In this document: piece after piece, positions 27,113-37,018 of the stretch
Layout: the number at the start of each line of letters is the position of its first letter
Position numbering within the stretch: the first letter of the stretch is position 1
From: Verrucomicrobiota bacterium
Lineage (GTDB): Bacteria; Verrucomicrobiota; Verrucomicrobiia; Opitutales; Opitutaceae
Length of the DNA stretch: 64,000 nucleotides
Direction: 5' to 3'
Assembly (NCBI GenBank): GCA_023416735.1
Contig: JAEZGX010000009.1
Coordinates: forward strand, 183,442-247,441
Translations under genes and position numbers: made by a program
The notes under the pieces: generated by a model
What the model saw: only the letters and a program-made list of their open reading frames with translations
Databases searched by the model: none
What the model was told of the DNA's origin: nothing

Positions 27113-29551
27113 TTAAAAATCGGTCCGGAGCGTAAACGTCACTTCGCGCGGGTTGCCCCAGTAGTTGCGCGTGGTGAGGTAGCGTTCGTCGAGCACGTTT
27201 CTGACCATCAGGATCGCGTTGCACTCCGCGTTGCCCACGGTGAAGCTCGCGCCCACGCCGACATTGAAGATGTTGTAGGCATCAAGCCGGCCAGGCTCCG
27301 TCGCCGTGCCACCGTCCGTCGTGGAGGTGATCTTCTTATACCAGGCTTCCGTGTAAGGCCGCTCGTCAACAAACTGCGCACTCGCCGTCACGTAGGTCGA
27401 GGTGAACGGACCGAACGCACCGAGATCTTGACGCAGATGAACCGAGCCACGGTGCCTCGCCGAATACGCGAGTTGGTGATTCGTGCGGTTCTCGAACCGT
27501 TCGCCATTCGGCCGCCCGCCGTTCAGGTAGATCGCGGACGCCGTGTCGCTCACGACCCACGAGTAGTTGTAAGCATAGCTCGCGATGATCTGCGTGCCGC
27601 TGCGCGGACGGAAAGCGAGGTCGAGCTCCACGCCTTGCGAACGGTTGATGCCGCTCTGCTCCGAGGGCGTAAAGGGCGCGTCGTCATTCACGCCGGGAAC
27701 CACCACCTGCGCCAGCTGGCGCACGATGTCTCTCTCGTCGACTTGAAACACCGACAGCGTGCCCGACATCTTGCCCGCAAACATATCGGTCTTCACACCG
27801 AAATCATAACCTTCGCCGCTGCCCGGCGTCGGAATGAACTGGGTGCCGTCCGGCCGCCGTGCGACCGTGGTGTAGAGATTCACGAGCGACTTCGAGTAGT
27901 TGGCGAAGAACGACAGGCTCTTGATCGGTTTGAACACCACGCCGTATTGCGGCGACATATGCGACGGAGCCTCCGTATAGACTTGCTGACCGCCTTGCGG
28001 CTTCTGCGGCGGAGTGGAAACTCCGGGCACCCATTGCGTCGTGTTGTGCACGGTCGGATCCAGGTAGTTGTCGCCCCGCAGCTTGTCCAGACGCGCGCCG
28101 ATCATCGTGTGCAGCTTGTCGTCTAGGAAACTGAGCTGATTGATGATGTATCCGCTGTTCATCGTGTTGCGCGCGAACGTGCCGGTGCCCTGGTGGTAGT
28201 TGAGCGGCGTGCTATCGAGAAACCGCTCACCGGGGAACCACGTGCTGCGATCCAGCAGACTCCACTTGGTCGCGTCAGCGGCACCGCCGACGACGGCGAG
28301 AACATTGATGAATTTCTCCTGACCGAGCTGATAGCCGAAGAGGTTCTGCACCTTCACGCCGCCCACTTCGAATGTGTTGTAGAGTTCGGCTTGGCGATAC
28401 TTGTCCCACGAACCGCGGTTGCCGTAGGAGTAGCCACGGCCGGGAAGCAACAAATCCGTCGTCGGAGGTCCGATGCCTCCAGTGTGCGGCGCCGTGTTGG
28501 TATCGTTGAGCGCCGGTCCGCCGAACTGGCTGTCGACACCAAGGCCGCCGGCGGTGTTCTTCGTATTGTCCTCCCAACTCACGTCCGACCAATTCAGGCG
28601 CAGACGGAAGTTATCGTTGAACTTGTGCTGCAGCTCCACCGTCAGCGCAGTCATTTCGACATGGTGAAAGTCATGCGGTCCGCGCGAGTTCCAGCCCAAC
28701 CCCACAATGTGAGCCATGTCGTCGGGATCGATCCATTGATGAGACGGCATTTGGTTCTGCGGAGGGTCGCGATCCTGCAACGTATGCTCCCACTCGACCG
28801 TCAGCGTGGTCTCCGGACGGATCCACCAGGTCATCGAGGGATAGAGCACCGTCTGATGCTTATGCAGGCGATCGATCCACGATTCGGAATCCTCGTAGGA
28901 CCCAATGAAGCGGAACGCGAGGTTCTTGCTCTCCGTCGGAACGTTCACGTCGACCGTCGCCTTGTAGAAATCGTAGCTGCCGAAGTCCACGCGGGTGTTA
29001 AAGATCTTCTGCTGCACCGGGCGCTTGGTCACGTAGTTCACACCACCGCCGGGCGACGCCGGTCCGTAAAGGAGCGAGTTCGGGCCTTTCAAAACCTCCA
29101 CGCGAGAAATCGTGGCCGAATCGACGACGCGCAAGCGACGCACACCGTTGCGGCTCGGCACGAAACCGCCTTGTCCGCGGAGGTTGAAACCGAGCGTGTC
29201 GCCACCGGCGTTGTCGGACGCATTCGTGGCCGCGCCACCGACGCCCGACGCAAACGACACGATGTCGACGAGATCGCGCGCCCCAATGTCATTGATGAAG
29301 TTCTCGTTGAAGACCGTCACGTTGACCGGAAGATTGATCAACGGGGTGCGGGTGCGCGTGGCGCCAACCGCTTCAGGCGAATAGTAACCTTCTTCCGAAG
29401 TCGATTGGACTTGGAACGGCGAGAGCACCACGACGTCGTCATTCGACGGTGCCGAGGCCGGTTGCGCCTGGCCAAAAGCCGAAAGCGCCGCGAACGGCAC
29501 ACCGGCCGCAAGCCAGCGCAATCGGCGCGGATGGGGGAGTCTGTGTATCAT
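27113..29551 (-). CDS. TonB-dependent outer-membrane receptor
   Basis: 812 residues. A signal peptide ends near AFGQAQ; DDVVVLSPFQVQSTSEEGY follows, a TonB-box-like N-terminus. The plug domain (about 60-185) contains LINLPVNVTVFNENFIND, RGQGGFVPSRNG and VEVLKGPNSLLYGPASPGG. The remaining 600 residues form the barrel, ending in VTFTLRTDF with a terminal aromatic. The barrel organisation resembles FhuA/siderophore-type receptors, but in this group related receptors also import glycans or other ligands. The neighbours suggest a sugar or glycoside, which is inference only. Its own terminator follows, and it is divergent from the GH39 gene. Confidence 0.93.
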   Translation of the reverse strand: MIHRLPHPRRLRWLAAGVPFAALSAFGQAQPASAPSNDDVVVLSPFQVQSTSEEGYYSPEAVGATRTRTPLINLPVNVTVFNENFINDIGARDLVDIVSFASGVGGAATNASDNAGGDTLGFNLRGQGGFVPSRNGVRRLRVVDSATISRVEVLKGPNSLLYGPASPGGGVNYVTKRPVQQKIFNTRVDFGSYDFYKATVDVNVPTESKNLAFRFIGSYEDSESWIDRLHKHQTVLYPSMTWWIRPETTLTVEWEHTLQDRDPPQNQMPSHQWIDPDDMAHIVGLGWNSRGPHDFHHVEMTALTVELQHKFNDNFRLRLNWSDVSWEDNTKNTAGGLGVDSQFGGPALNDTNTAPHTGGIGPPTTDLLLPGRGYSYGNRGSWDKYRQAELYNTFEVGGVKVQNLFGYQLGQEKFINVLAVVGGAADATKWSLLDRSTWFPGERFLDSTPLNYHQGTGTFARNTMNSGYIINQLSFLDDKLHTMIGARLDKLRGDNYLDPTVHNTTQWVPGVSTPPQKPQGGQQVYTEAPSHMSPQYGVVFKPIKSLSFFANYSKSLVNLYTTVARRPDGTQFIPTPGSGEGYDFGVKTDMFAGKMSGTLSVFQVDERDIVRQLAQVVVPGVNDDAPFTPSEQSGINRSQGVELDLAFRPRSGTQIIASYAYNYSWVVSDTASAIYLNGGRPNGERFENRTNHQLAYSARHRGSVHLRQDLGAFGPFTSTYVTASAQFVDERPYTEAWYKKITSTTDGGTATEPGRLDAYNIFNVGVGASFTVGNAECNAILMVRNVLDERYLTTRNYWGNPREVTFTLRTDF

Positions 29552-29915
29552 AGTTTGTTGGTTCAGGGTTGGGATAAGCGTATCGGGTCTTGGATAACCG
29601 CTGCCGCGCGCCTTTCACCGGCATGTTGGCAAAATCGCAGGGGTAAAAAGAGCGAGCGCCGGCACCGTGCGCCGATTTCCCGGGAAGTGAAATGAGGGCC
29701 TTGCTCAATCGCATGAGCACCCGTTCACCCTGCCAAGCAGCGTCTTGCCGCCCGCTCCCTCGCAACGAAGAGCGAAGAAACTCCCCTGCGCCTCGCGCCC
29801 GCCCGCCTCATAGAACTCGATCATCGCCCCGCCCTGCACACGCGCGCCAGCCTTCGGTTCCGGTGCCCGCTCCGTTTGCGCGCCGCCCAATCGCCAGCGC
29901 GCTCAACTGCCTCTC
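29552..29915. other. Divergent control region between TonB receptor and GH39
   Basis: A 364-bp gap without a convincing gene. A 61-codon minus-strand frame at 29705-29890 has no recognisable domain and is not called. The region carries an operator-like palindrome at 29703-29718 and must hold the promoters of both flanking genes; no confident -35/-10 pair was found. Confidence 0.5.
29703..29718. promoter_or_regulatory. Candidate LacI-type operator (copy 4)
   Basis: GCTCAATCGCATGAGC: outer GCTCA/TGAGC arms pair perfectly around a central CG. It lies between the TonB receptor (152 bp from its start) and the GH39 gene (198 bp). Confidence 0.55.
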
Positions 29916-31526
29916 ATGCGGTTGAACGCTCCCAGTGTTTCGATCGCGCCGTATCCGAATCTTGATGACGGCATGCAGATCCTGACGGGAGACGCCGTCT
30001 CCCCTTCCCTTCACCGCCAGGCCGCCGTCCGCCGCGTGCATTTCCGTCCAGCTTGGAACCGCCCGCGCACCCCGTTCCGCCACACGTGGGAGGGCATTCT
30101 CAACGTCGACCAATTCCGCTGGATGGTTCGTCGTGACATGCAGGAACAGCTCGAGATGGCACAACGCGAATTGCACGCCACTCACGTGCGCGCGGTCGGC
30201 ATGTTCGACGACGAGATGCGCGTTTTCTGCCCGGGCCCTGGCGCATTCATGGGCTACGAGTCCAAGCAGCCGCGCACCAACTGGCAGACCGTCGACTACG
30301 TCATCGATTCGCTGCTCGATCGCGGAATCCAGCCGGTCTTCAACACCTCCTTCGTCCCCAGCGCGATGGCGTCCGGTCCGACCACCGTGTTCACCACCCA
30401 GGCCCACACGAGTCCGCCGCGGGACTGGCGCGAGTGGGAAACGTTCGTCCGCGACGCCGTCCAGCACGCCGTTGATCGCTATTCGCTTTCCGTGGTGCGC
30501 TCGTGGCCGTTCGAAGTGTGGAACGAACCCAATCTCCGGGGCTGGTTTTGGGGCGGCACCCAAGAGGATTTCCACCGGCTTTGGCAGAGCACGTATCGCG
30601 CAATCAAATCGGTCGATTCCTCTCTCCGCGTCGGCGGTCCTTCCACCGCTCGTGCCGAATGGATCGAAGACCTCCTTGAGTTCGGCGCCGCCCACGATTG
30701 CTCGCCCGACTATCTGATCAGCCACGTTTATAACAACGATAGCGCCGTCGATCATCCTCTCGCGCCGTTCGATCCCACCTCGACGGATCGCGGCAGCAAA
30801 TCGCCGACGTTCGCGATGGACCTCATGCGCGGGGTGCGCGCGATGCTCGACCGCCGCGGTTTCAAGGGCGAGCTCCACTGGAACGAATGGGGCCGCTCGT
30901 TCCACGGCGTCGACCACCACCGCGAACAGCCGTCCGAAGCCGCCTTCATCGCGCATCTTCTCAGCGAAGTTTCCCAGGAAGCGGACGCGTTTTCCTACTG
31001 GTGCCTCAGCGATATCTACGACCAGGTCGGCTACGGCCGCGAAGCCTTCTTCGGCGGCTACGGGCTCCTCAGCCTCCAAGGCCTTCGCAAACCCGCCTAT
31101 CACGCGTTCGAACTCCTTTCGATGCTCGGCACCGAGCGTGTATCCATAAACGGCGACAAATCCGATCCCGCCTGCAACGCCATCGCCACGCTTTCCAAGG
31201 ATCGCGCGCACGTGCTCGTCTTCAGTTACGATCCTTCCGGTGACACCACCCGCCGCTCGATCGACGTCACGCTCGATCTCCCCGCGGGAGCAAGTCCCGG
31301 CCGGCTGTTCCGCGTGGATTCGACCGAAAACAACGTCGTCACCCGCTGGCACGAACTCGGCCGTCCTGCGTATCTGTCGCGCGAACAAACCCGCGAGCTC
31401 GCCGCGAGCAACACCCTCGCACCTTCATCATCCACGATCGCGGTCGAAAACGGCACCGCGCGGTTCACCATGGAATCGCCCGGCATTTCGATGCTCGAAC
31501 TTCTCCTGCCGCCTTCGCGCCCTTGA
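29916..31526 (+). CDS. GH39-type beta-xylosidase-like glycosidase
   Basis: 536 residues without a signal peptide, so probably cytoplasmic. The N-terminal region (GDAVSPSLHRQAAVRRVHF, then VDQFRWMV) leads into the GH39 TIM barrel. The acid/base is Glu204 in FEVWNEPNLRGWFW and the nucleophile Glu324 in LHWNEWG. FSYWCLSDIYDQ and GGYGLLSLQGLRKPAYHAFELL match the family, and the C-terminal 120 residues form a beta-sandwich. GH39 enzymes hydrolyse beta-xylosides, alpha-iduronides or related links. A GH1 gene follows 116 bp downstream, suggesting joint breakdown of an imported beta-linked oligosaccharide. Confidence 0.9.
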   Translation: MRLNAPSVSIAPYPNLDDGMQILTGDAVSPSLHRQAAVRRVHFRPAWNRPRTPFRHTWEGILNVDQFRWMVRRDMQEQLEMAQRELHATHVRAVGMFDDEMRVFCPGPGAFMGYESKQPRTNWQTVDYVIDSLLDRGIQPVFNTSFVPSAMASGPTTVFTTQAHTSPPRDWREWETFVRDAVQHAVDRYSLSVVRSWPFEVWNEPNLRGWFWGGTQEDFHRLWQSTYRAIKSVDSSLRVGGPSTARAEWIEDLLEFGAAHDCSPDYLISHVYNNDSAVDHPLAPFDPTSTDRGSKSPTFAMDLMRGVRAMLDRRGFKGELHWNEWGRSFHGVDHHREQPSEAAFIAHLLSEVSQEADAFSYWCLSDIYDQVGYGREAFFGGYGLLSLQGLRKPAYHAFELLSMLGTERVSINGDKSDPACNAIATLSKDRAHVLVFSYDPSGDTTRRSIDVTLDLPAGASPGRLFRVDSTENNVVTRWHELGRPAYLSREQTRELAASNTLAPSSSTIAVENGTARFTMESPGISMLELLLPPSRP

Positions 31527-31531
31527 ATCGT

Positions 31532-31556
31532 GCAGCGAGGGGCTTCACGCCCGGAC
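31532..31556 (+). repeat. Family G repeat fragment
   Basis: gcagcgaggggcttcacgcc followed by cggac, directly after the GH39 stop; compare 11731-11754. Confidence 0.5.
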
Positions 31557-31583
31557 GCTCTTTTCCTTCCACGCGCTCCCACT

Positions 31584-31595
31584 TCAACTGGTTGA
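31584..31595. promoter_or_regulatory. Weak operator-like palindrome before GH1
   Basis: TCAACTGGTTGA: the TCAA-N4-TTGA spacing matches the other copies but the centre is TG rather than CG. It is 48 bp before the GH1 start, the same distance as copies 1-3. Confidence 0.35.
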
Positions 31596-31642
31596 CTGGC
31601 GCCGCGCTTTGTTTTCCGCCGCGAACACGTCATCACTCCACC

Positions 31643-32986
31643 ATGGCTTACAAGTTCCCGCGAAACTTCACCTGGGGCGTCGCCGCCGCCGCTCCTCAAA
31701 TCGAAGGCGCCGCCTTCACGGACGGCAAGGGCGAGTCCGTCTGGGATCGCTTCGCTCGCATCCCGGGCAAAATCACCAATGGCGACACCCTCGATGTCGC
31801 CTGCGACCACTACCACCGCTACCGGCAGGACTTCGCCCTCATGCGGAAGCTCGGCGTGAAGAACTACCGGTTCTCCCTCGCCTGGCCTCGCATCTTCCCC
31901 GAGGGCCGCGGCGCGGTGAATCCGAAGGGTATCGCCTTCTACGATCGGCTCATCGACGCGATGCTCGCCCAAGGTATCCAGCCTTACGCTACGATGTTTC
32001 ACTGGGATCTGCCGCAGGCGCTCGAAGATCTCGGCGGCTGGCGGGCGCGTGAAACCGCGGACGCTTTCGGCGTTTATGCCGACACCATTGTCAAAGCCTA
32101 CGGCGATCGGGTGAAACACTGGATCACGCTCAACGAAATGCGCTGCTTCACCGTGCTCGCCTACGGCGACACAATTCGGCCGCCCGGCATCGTCGAGTCC
32201 ACGCAGGTCGTCAACCAAACCTACCACCACGCCCTTCTCTCCCACGGTCACGGCGTTCGCGCCGTTCGCGAGCACGGCCGTCGCGGCGCCCAAGTCGGCA
32301 TCACCGACGATTCGACGATCACCGTCCCCGTCACCGAGACGTCCGACGACATCGCCGCCGCGCGCGCGAAATTCGTCGAACTCAACTGCCGCTCGATCGA
32401 CCCGATCTTTCGCGGCGACTACTCGCCCGTTTACCATCGCCTTTACGGCAAGGACCGCGCGCGGGTTGAGCGCGGCGATTTCGATCTCATCTCGCTGCCC
32501 ACCGACTTTTTCGGCTTCAATATCTACACCGGCGTCTTCGTCCGTGCCGGTCGTCGCGGCCAACCCGAGCAGCTTCCTCTTCCGAAGGGCTACCCCGCGC
32601 CGGAAAACTCCTGGTGGCTCAAGCTCCTTCCCCGCGCGATGTATTGGGGACCGCAGCACGTTGCCAGCCTCTACAAACCGAAAGCCATTTACATCACCGA
32701 AAACGGCGCCGGCTACGACGACGAGCCGCCCGTCAATGGCGAGGTGCTCGATCTTCACCGGCTCGAATACGTCCGGCAGTGTCTGGCCGAATTGCACCGC
32801 ACGATCCAGGACGGCGTGCCGATTCGCGGCTATTTCCTGTGGTCCTTCATGGACAACTTCGAATGGGTCGACGGCTACGCCCGCCGCTTCGGCATCTGCT
32901 ACACCGACTACAAAACCCTGAAGCGCACTCCGAAACTCAGCGCGCGCTGGTATTCGGAAGTCATGCGTCAAAACCGCTTGGTGTAG
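31643..32986 (+). CDS. GH1 family beta-glucosidase
   Basis: 447 residues, the normal GH1 length, from the ATG of MAYKFPRNFTWGVAAAAPQIEGA. The acid/base is Glu165 in ITLNEMRCF and the nucleophile Glu353 in YITENGAGYDD. FRFSLAWPRIFPEG and WSFMDNFEWVDGYARRFGICYTDY are also diagnostic. Enzymes of this family release terminal beta-linked glucose, galactose or similar sugars from short glycosides. There is no signal peptide, so it acts on imported substrate. A longer frame upstream would read through the GH39 stop region and is rejected. The gene converges on a six-hairpin glycosidase-like gene, with a family D repeat between. Confidence 0.95.
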   Translation: MAYKFPRNFTWGVAAAAPQIEGAAFTDGKGESVWDRFARIPGKITNGDTLDVACDHYHRYRQDFALMRKLGVKNYRFSLAWPRIFPEGRGAVNPKGIAFYDRLIDAMLAQGIQPYATMFHWDLPQALEDLGGWRARETADAFGVYADTIVKAYGDRVKHWITLNEMRCFTVLAYGDTIRPPGIVESTQVVNQTYHHALLSHGHGVRAVREHGRRGAQVGITDDSTITVPVTETSDDIAAARAKFVELNCRSIDPIFRGDYSPVYHRLYGKDRARVERGDFDLISLPTDFFGFNIYTGVFVRAGRRGQPEQLPLPKGYPAPENSWWLKLLPRAMYWGPQHVASLYKPKAIYITENGAGYDDEPPVNGEVLDLHRLEYVRQCLAELHRTIQDGVPIRGYFLWSFMDNFEWVDGYARRFGICYTDYKTLKRTPKLSARWYSEVMRQNRLV

Positions 32987-33004
32987 TCCCGCGCCTCCCT
33001 CCGC

Positions 33005-33030
33005 ATTCTCTGCGTCTCCGTGGTTCAATC
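33005..33030 (+). repeat. Family D repeat
   Basis: attctctgcgtctccgtggt followed by tcaatc; a copy of the arm seen near 9428-9455. Confidence 0.55.
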
Positions 33031-33120
33031 GGCCTTTCCGATCCGGCGGATGGCCACGCTATTGTTTAATCTCGAAGCATTGCGCCATTCCGGTTCGAGA
33101 TCGGTGTGCCTCCGCCCCGC

Positions 33121-35004
33121 TCACTGCGGCGCTTCGGCCAGCGCCAGCTCCTCCAATAGCGCCAGCCCGAAGAACGTCGTCGAATACAGAATCGTCATCG
33201 GCCGCCGGCGCACATACGCCATGCTGTTCTCGTTGAAGATCCCGCCATCGAGATTCGGATCCGCGCCGCGATACTGATGACGCAAGCACCAACCGAGCGC
33301 GCGCCGCCCCGCGGCCAGATGCGCCGGGTTCTTCGTGCTCTTGTAGAGGTCGTAGAACAGATATGCCCAAATCGCTGTGCCTTTGTCGTCGATCGGATCC
33401 TCGTCTTGCGGCTTCTTGAACAAATACGTCCAGCCGCCGTGTTCCGCCTGACACGCGATCACTTTCTGCGCCAGCTGGTCCGCGAGCGTGAGGTAGCGCG
33501 TGTCACCAGAAAGTCGATACGCATCCAGGTAACCTTCGATCACCCACGCGTGGCCTTTGATATCGGGATCCCAAATCTCCTTATCCTCCTCGCGCATCCA
33601 CGCTCGCATCAGCAGCCCCGACTCGCGGCCCATGTGCTCGAGATGACTGTCGAGGAAACGCTTCCCCGCCGTCGCCACCTCGCGCGATCCGGTCGCTTCA
33701 AACAACCGCCGGAATCCGATCATTCCAAACACCGACTCATCCAGCGTGTGCGGCGTCCAGTCGTTGCGTTCGACAATCCAATCCTGCGGCACGACCGGAT
33801 ATCGATCCATCAACCGCTCCGCGGCCGACACCAGCAACTTCGTGCGCTCTAAAAACTCCGGCCGCCCCGTCTCGCGATACGCCGACATCCATCCCCAGCC
33901 CGCCAGAAACAACGAATCCGCCGTCGAGATATACTCCGCCCAACCGTTCGGCGTCGCGCGCGATGGCTCCCAGCGCACGGTTGAAACGCCATAGGCGAGG
34001 TGCTGCGGATCGTTCATCCCATAGCTCAAACTCCGTTCTGCCGCCGCAATCGCCGCCGCTCGCAATTCTCCGGCAAGACCCGCTGCTCGCGCGGATTCCC
34101 CATCCGCCAATGCGAACAGCAGGTCGATCGCCGGTCCCCATGCCCAAACCCAGTGCGCCATGCGGTGAGCGCGGTGCGCCGGGTCATAGACAAGATGAAA
34201 GCCACCTTCGAAAAAACTTCCCGGTTCACGCACGTGCGCCGCCAGAAGATTGCGCCCCACCGCCAGCACTGCGTCGTCCACAAAGCGGCGATCCGTCCAC
34301 CACGCTTCGCTCACCTGCACGGATGTGCGCGTTGCCCGGCGAGGCGTCACCACGGTCTCGCCTCGTTGCGTCCAGCTTCCTTCATCGCTACGCTCCCACA
34401 GGGTCACGCGTCCGCCCCACTCGGGGCTCGTCAACTCCACGCGCACCGTCGCTTCGTCAGCCTTGATCGCACGTCGAAAATACATCGTCGGCGGCCGCAA
34501 GGTCGCACTGCGCACGTGCAGCAAATTCTCTCCCGGCTCCAGCTCCGCCGCCGGGATCACAACCTGCGGTTCGATCTCACCGCCCCACGTCGAGAACCGC
34601 CCGTTCAACTTCCACGTGCCTCGGTCCTTTTCCTCGAAGTTCGCGACCAACTCCCAGCTTTCCGGACCGCTCAGCTCATTGAAGAAGAAAACGTTCTCCG
34701 CGCCTTTCTTCGCCTCCTCCTCCGTCGCCACGCCCTTTGGCAGCGGCAGGTAAATAATCCCCGGTTCACCGACGTCCGCCCCGAGTTCGACCTTCTTCAA
34801 ACCGTCGGTCTCGATCCGCAACTCGCGATGCCCCTCCCCCAGGCCGTCCGCTACCGAAATCTCCAGCACGCGTTCTTCCGGCAAAAACCTCGCCTGCAAT
34901 CGCTCTGCACCCGCCGCGTCGAGCCGCACGCCCACTCCGAAACAGGCCAACGCCAGCGCGACGCACCAACGCGACGCGCGTATCCAAACTTCGACCACGC
35001 TCAT
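33121..35004 (-). CDS. Secreted six-hairpin glycosidase-like protein
   Basis: 627 residues from an ATG that overlaps the upstream regulator's stop codon (ATGA) and gives a signal peptide (WCVALALACFGVGVRLDAAGA). Residues 30-260 are beta-rich. Residues 270-627 look like an alpha/alpha toroid: repeated helix-turn patterns such as MAHWVWAWGPAIDLLFAL, DSLFLAGWGWMSAYRETGRPEF, GHAWVIEGYLDAYRLSGDTRYL and ACQAEHGGWTYLF. This is typical of GH88/GH105, GH127 or epimerase-like folds; the exact family is not identified. Translational coupling to the LacI regulator implies that the regulator and this protein belong to one regulatory unit. Confidence 0.75.
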   Translation of the reverse strand: MSVVEVWIRASRWCVALALACFGVGVRLDAAGAERLQARFLPEERVLEISVADGLGEGHRELRIETDGLKKVELGADVGEPGIIYLPLPKGVATEEEAKKGAENVFFFNELSGPESWELVANFEEKDRGTWKLNGRFSTWGGEIEPQVVIPAAELEPGENLLHVRSATLRPPTMYFRRAIKADEATVRVELTSPEWGGRVTLWERSDEGSWTQRGETVVTPRRATRTSVQVSEAWWTDRRFVDDAVLAVGRNLLAAHVREPGSFFEGGFHLVYDPAHRAHRMAHWVWAWGPAIDLLFALADGESARAAGLAGELRAAAIAAAERSLSYGMNDPQHLAYGVSTVRWEPSRATPNGWAEYISTADSLFLAGWGWMSAYRETGRPEFLERTKLLVSAAERLMDRYPVVPQDWIVERNDWTPHTLDESVFGMIGFRRLFEATGSREVATAGKRFLDSHLEHMGRESGLLMRAWMREEDKEIWDPDIKGHAWVIEGYLDAYRLSGDTRYLTLADQLAQKVIACQAEHGGWTYLFKKPQDEDPIDDKGTAIWAYLFYDLYKSTKNPAHLAAGRRALGWCLRHQYRGADPNLDGGIFNENSMAYVRRRPMTILYSTTFFGLALLEELALAEAPQ

Positions 35005-36038
35005 GCCACGACCGTCTCCACTTCCCGCGCCACGCGCGGCTCCGTCCACGTGCTTCTCAATAAATGCATCCGCGTCGATTCGCGCAGGCCTTTCTCGAAC
35101 CGTCGCATCTTGTCGACGACACATTCCACCGCCGCCGTCGCCACCTCCCCCGCCGATTGATCGATCCCGCCGTCAAAGGGCTCCGCCGACGAACCCAGCC
35201 CGAGCCACAACACGTCGAATCGTTCCGCCCGAGCCCGCGCCACCAGCGCGGCATCCCCGCCGATCACCACCGACGGCTGATACGCCTCCAGCCATTCTTC
35301 AAAAACTGCCTGCTTCCCCATGCCGTCGTCCGGCAGGAAACACACCGGCACGCGATCCGACGGCGGCACGTCCGCCTGCGCCCGCAGGAAGCAGCTGTGC
35401 AACAGTCCGCTGCTCGCCGCATCCAGCCGCGTCCCGATCGCCAGCCCGGTCCTTGTCTGACCAAGCCGCCGCACCTGACGCAATATCAGCTCTGCGTTGC
35501 GATAGTGATCCGGACACACCACGTCGACCCACTCGCCGAGTCGGTGATCGTTCAACCCGACGAGCGCGAACTCGTTCCACGCCGGCGTGAGCAGCGAAAA
35601 TTCGAAGCTGCGATGCACCGGAAAAATCACTCCTTCGATTCCTCGCGCCCGCACAATCTGCACCAAACGCGCCGTGCTCATGCCTGGTTCGCGCGTCCAG
35701 ATTTCCTCGAGGTGATATCCCAGTTCCTCGGCTCGACGTCTTGCGCTCTCGAACAACACGTGCGCCTCCGCATCCACGCGCCAGTGATTGCGCTGCGGCT
35801 CCTGGTTGATCCACGCGATCGGCAAGCTGCCGCCGCCCTGTTTGTCGCCGCGCAACAGCGCCAGATTTCGAGCCGCCACGTTGGGACGATAACCGAGCTC
35901 CTCCGCCACCGCCTGCACCCGCAATCGGGTGGGCAACGGAATCGATGGCGAATTTTTCAACGCCAGACAGATCGTGCTCGGATGCACGCCGCAGGCACGG
36001 GCCACATCACGCTGGGTTACTGGGGTTGTGGGGGACAT
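35001..36038 (-). CDS. LacI family transcriptional regulator
   Basis: 345 residues. The N-terminal helix-turn-helix and hinge are clear: VTQRDVARACGVHPSTICLALKN, then LGYRPNVAARNLALLR. The remainder is a periplasmic-binding-protein-like effector domain (ARGIEGVIFPV, LVGLNDHRLGEWVDVVCPDHYRNAELILRQ). Such proteins are usually sugar-responsive repressors. Its stop codon overlaps the start of the six-hairpin gene by 4 bp. It is divergent from the AraC gene and is a candidate, unproven, for binding the recurring CTCAANCGNTTGAG-type sites, although no copy lies before its own gene. Confidence 0.92.
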   Translation of the reverse strand: MSPTTPVTQRDVARACGVHPSTICLALKNSPSIPLPTRLRVQAVAEELGYRPNVAARNLALLRGDKQGGGSLPIAWINQEPQRNHWRVDAEAHVLFESARRRAEELGYHLEEIWTREPGMSTARLVQIVRARGIEGVIFPVHRSFEFSLLTPAWNEFALVGLNDHRLGEWVDVVCPDHYRNAELILRQVRRLGQTRTGLAIGTRLDAASSGLLHSCFLRAQADVPPSDRVPVCFLPDDGMGKQAVFEEWLEAYQPSVVIGGDAALVARARAERFDVLWLGLGSSAEPFDGGIDQSAGEVATAAVECVVDKMRRFEKGLRESTRMHLLRSTWTEPRVAREVETVVA

Positions 36039-36139
36039 GAACTCCTTGGGGGGTGTGTGGCGACACTGTAGTCCTATTTTCGGCGTTGCAGAATGGGAGC
36101 TATGGTAGAAAACATGTGTTTCTTGGCATCGCGTTTTCC

Positions 36140-37006
36140 ATGCCCCACCGCTCCGATCCCACCATCAAAACGCGCCTTCTGCTGCGCCCGGTAAAATCCC
36201 CCATCGGCACGATTCGCCTCGGCGGCATCAACCAAGGCGGCTTCGGGATCGGCCGCCCGCCCGATCCGCGCCGCAAACTCAACTGCTACGGCTTCACCTA
36301 CATCATGAACGGCGGGGGCGTGTATGCGGACGCTTCCACCCCCGAAACGCCGGTGAAAAAGGGCGATCTCGTCGTCTTCTTTCCCTCGCGTCCGCACCAG
36401 TGCTACACGCGGCCGGGCGAGTATTGGGACGAACTCTGGTTCGAGTGCGAAGGCGCCGCCTTCGATCTCATGCGCAAAACCGGCATGCTCTCACCGGGAC
36501 GCCCGCTGCATCACACCCAGGAAAGCGATCAGTGGTTCCGTCGCTTTTTCCAGATCATCCCGCCCGTTCATCTCCGCGAGAAAACCCCGCCGCAAGTCAT
36601 CGTCAGCCGCTTCGTCGCCGTCCTCACCGAACTTCTCGCCGGTAGCGAAGCGCCCGAAGAAATGCCGGCTCCCGCCGAGGACTGGCTCAATCATGCGTGC
36701 GAAATGCTCGCCACACACGAGGGCGTCAAAGGCATGGAGCCCGCGGACGTCGCCAAGAAACTCGGTTTCTCCTACGAGTCGTTTCGCAAAAAATTTCGCC
36801 AGGCCGTCGGCTTCGCGCCGGGCCGCTTCCATCTCGACTCCCGCATCGATCGCGCCGCCGCGCTCCTCCATCAGGGCCGCCACACCATCAAGGAAATCGC
36901 CGCTCAGCTCGATTTCTGCGACGAGTTCTATTTCTCCCGCTGCTTTAAACGCCGCTTCGGCCAGTCCCCCCGCGCCTTCCGCCGCCGCGTCCGCGGCAGC
37001 ACCTGA
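36140..37006 (+). CDS. AraC family transcriptional regulator
   Basis: 288 residues from MPHRSDPT; an upstream frame extension lacks support. The N-terminal half is a cupin-like sensor (YIMNGGGVYAD, LVVFFPSRPHQCYTRPGE, ELWFECEG). The C-terminal 100 residues hold the two AraC helix-turn-helix motifs, ending FYFSRCFKRRFGQSPRAFRRRVRG. These are usually activators responding to a sugar. It is divergent from the LacI gene with about 100 bp between the two starts. Confidence 0.92.
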   Translation: MPHRSDPTIKTRLLLRPVKSPIGTIRLGGINQGGFGIGRPPDPRRKLNCYGFTYIMNGGGVYADASTPETPVKKGDLVVFFPSRPHQCYTRPGEYWDELWFECEGAAFDLMRKTGMLSPGRPLHHTQESDQWFRRFFQIIPPVHLREKTPPQVIVSRFVAVLTELLAGSEAPEEMPAPAEDWLNHACEMLATHEGVKGMEPADVAKKLGFSYESFRKKFRQAVGFAPGRFHLDSRIDRAAALLHQGRHTIKEIAAQLDFCDEFYFSRCFKRRFGQSPRAFRRRVRGST

Positions 37007-37018
37007 GGTAACGGCCTG

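Noticed and set aside
29705..29890. 61-codon minus-strand frame in the divergent region
   Set aside because: No recognisable domain, overlaps the operator-like site, and no ribosome-binding context.
33066..33110. Terminator between GH1 and the six-hairpin gene
   Set aside because: The tctcgaa/ttcgaga arms are only 7 bp with a long loop and no T run.
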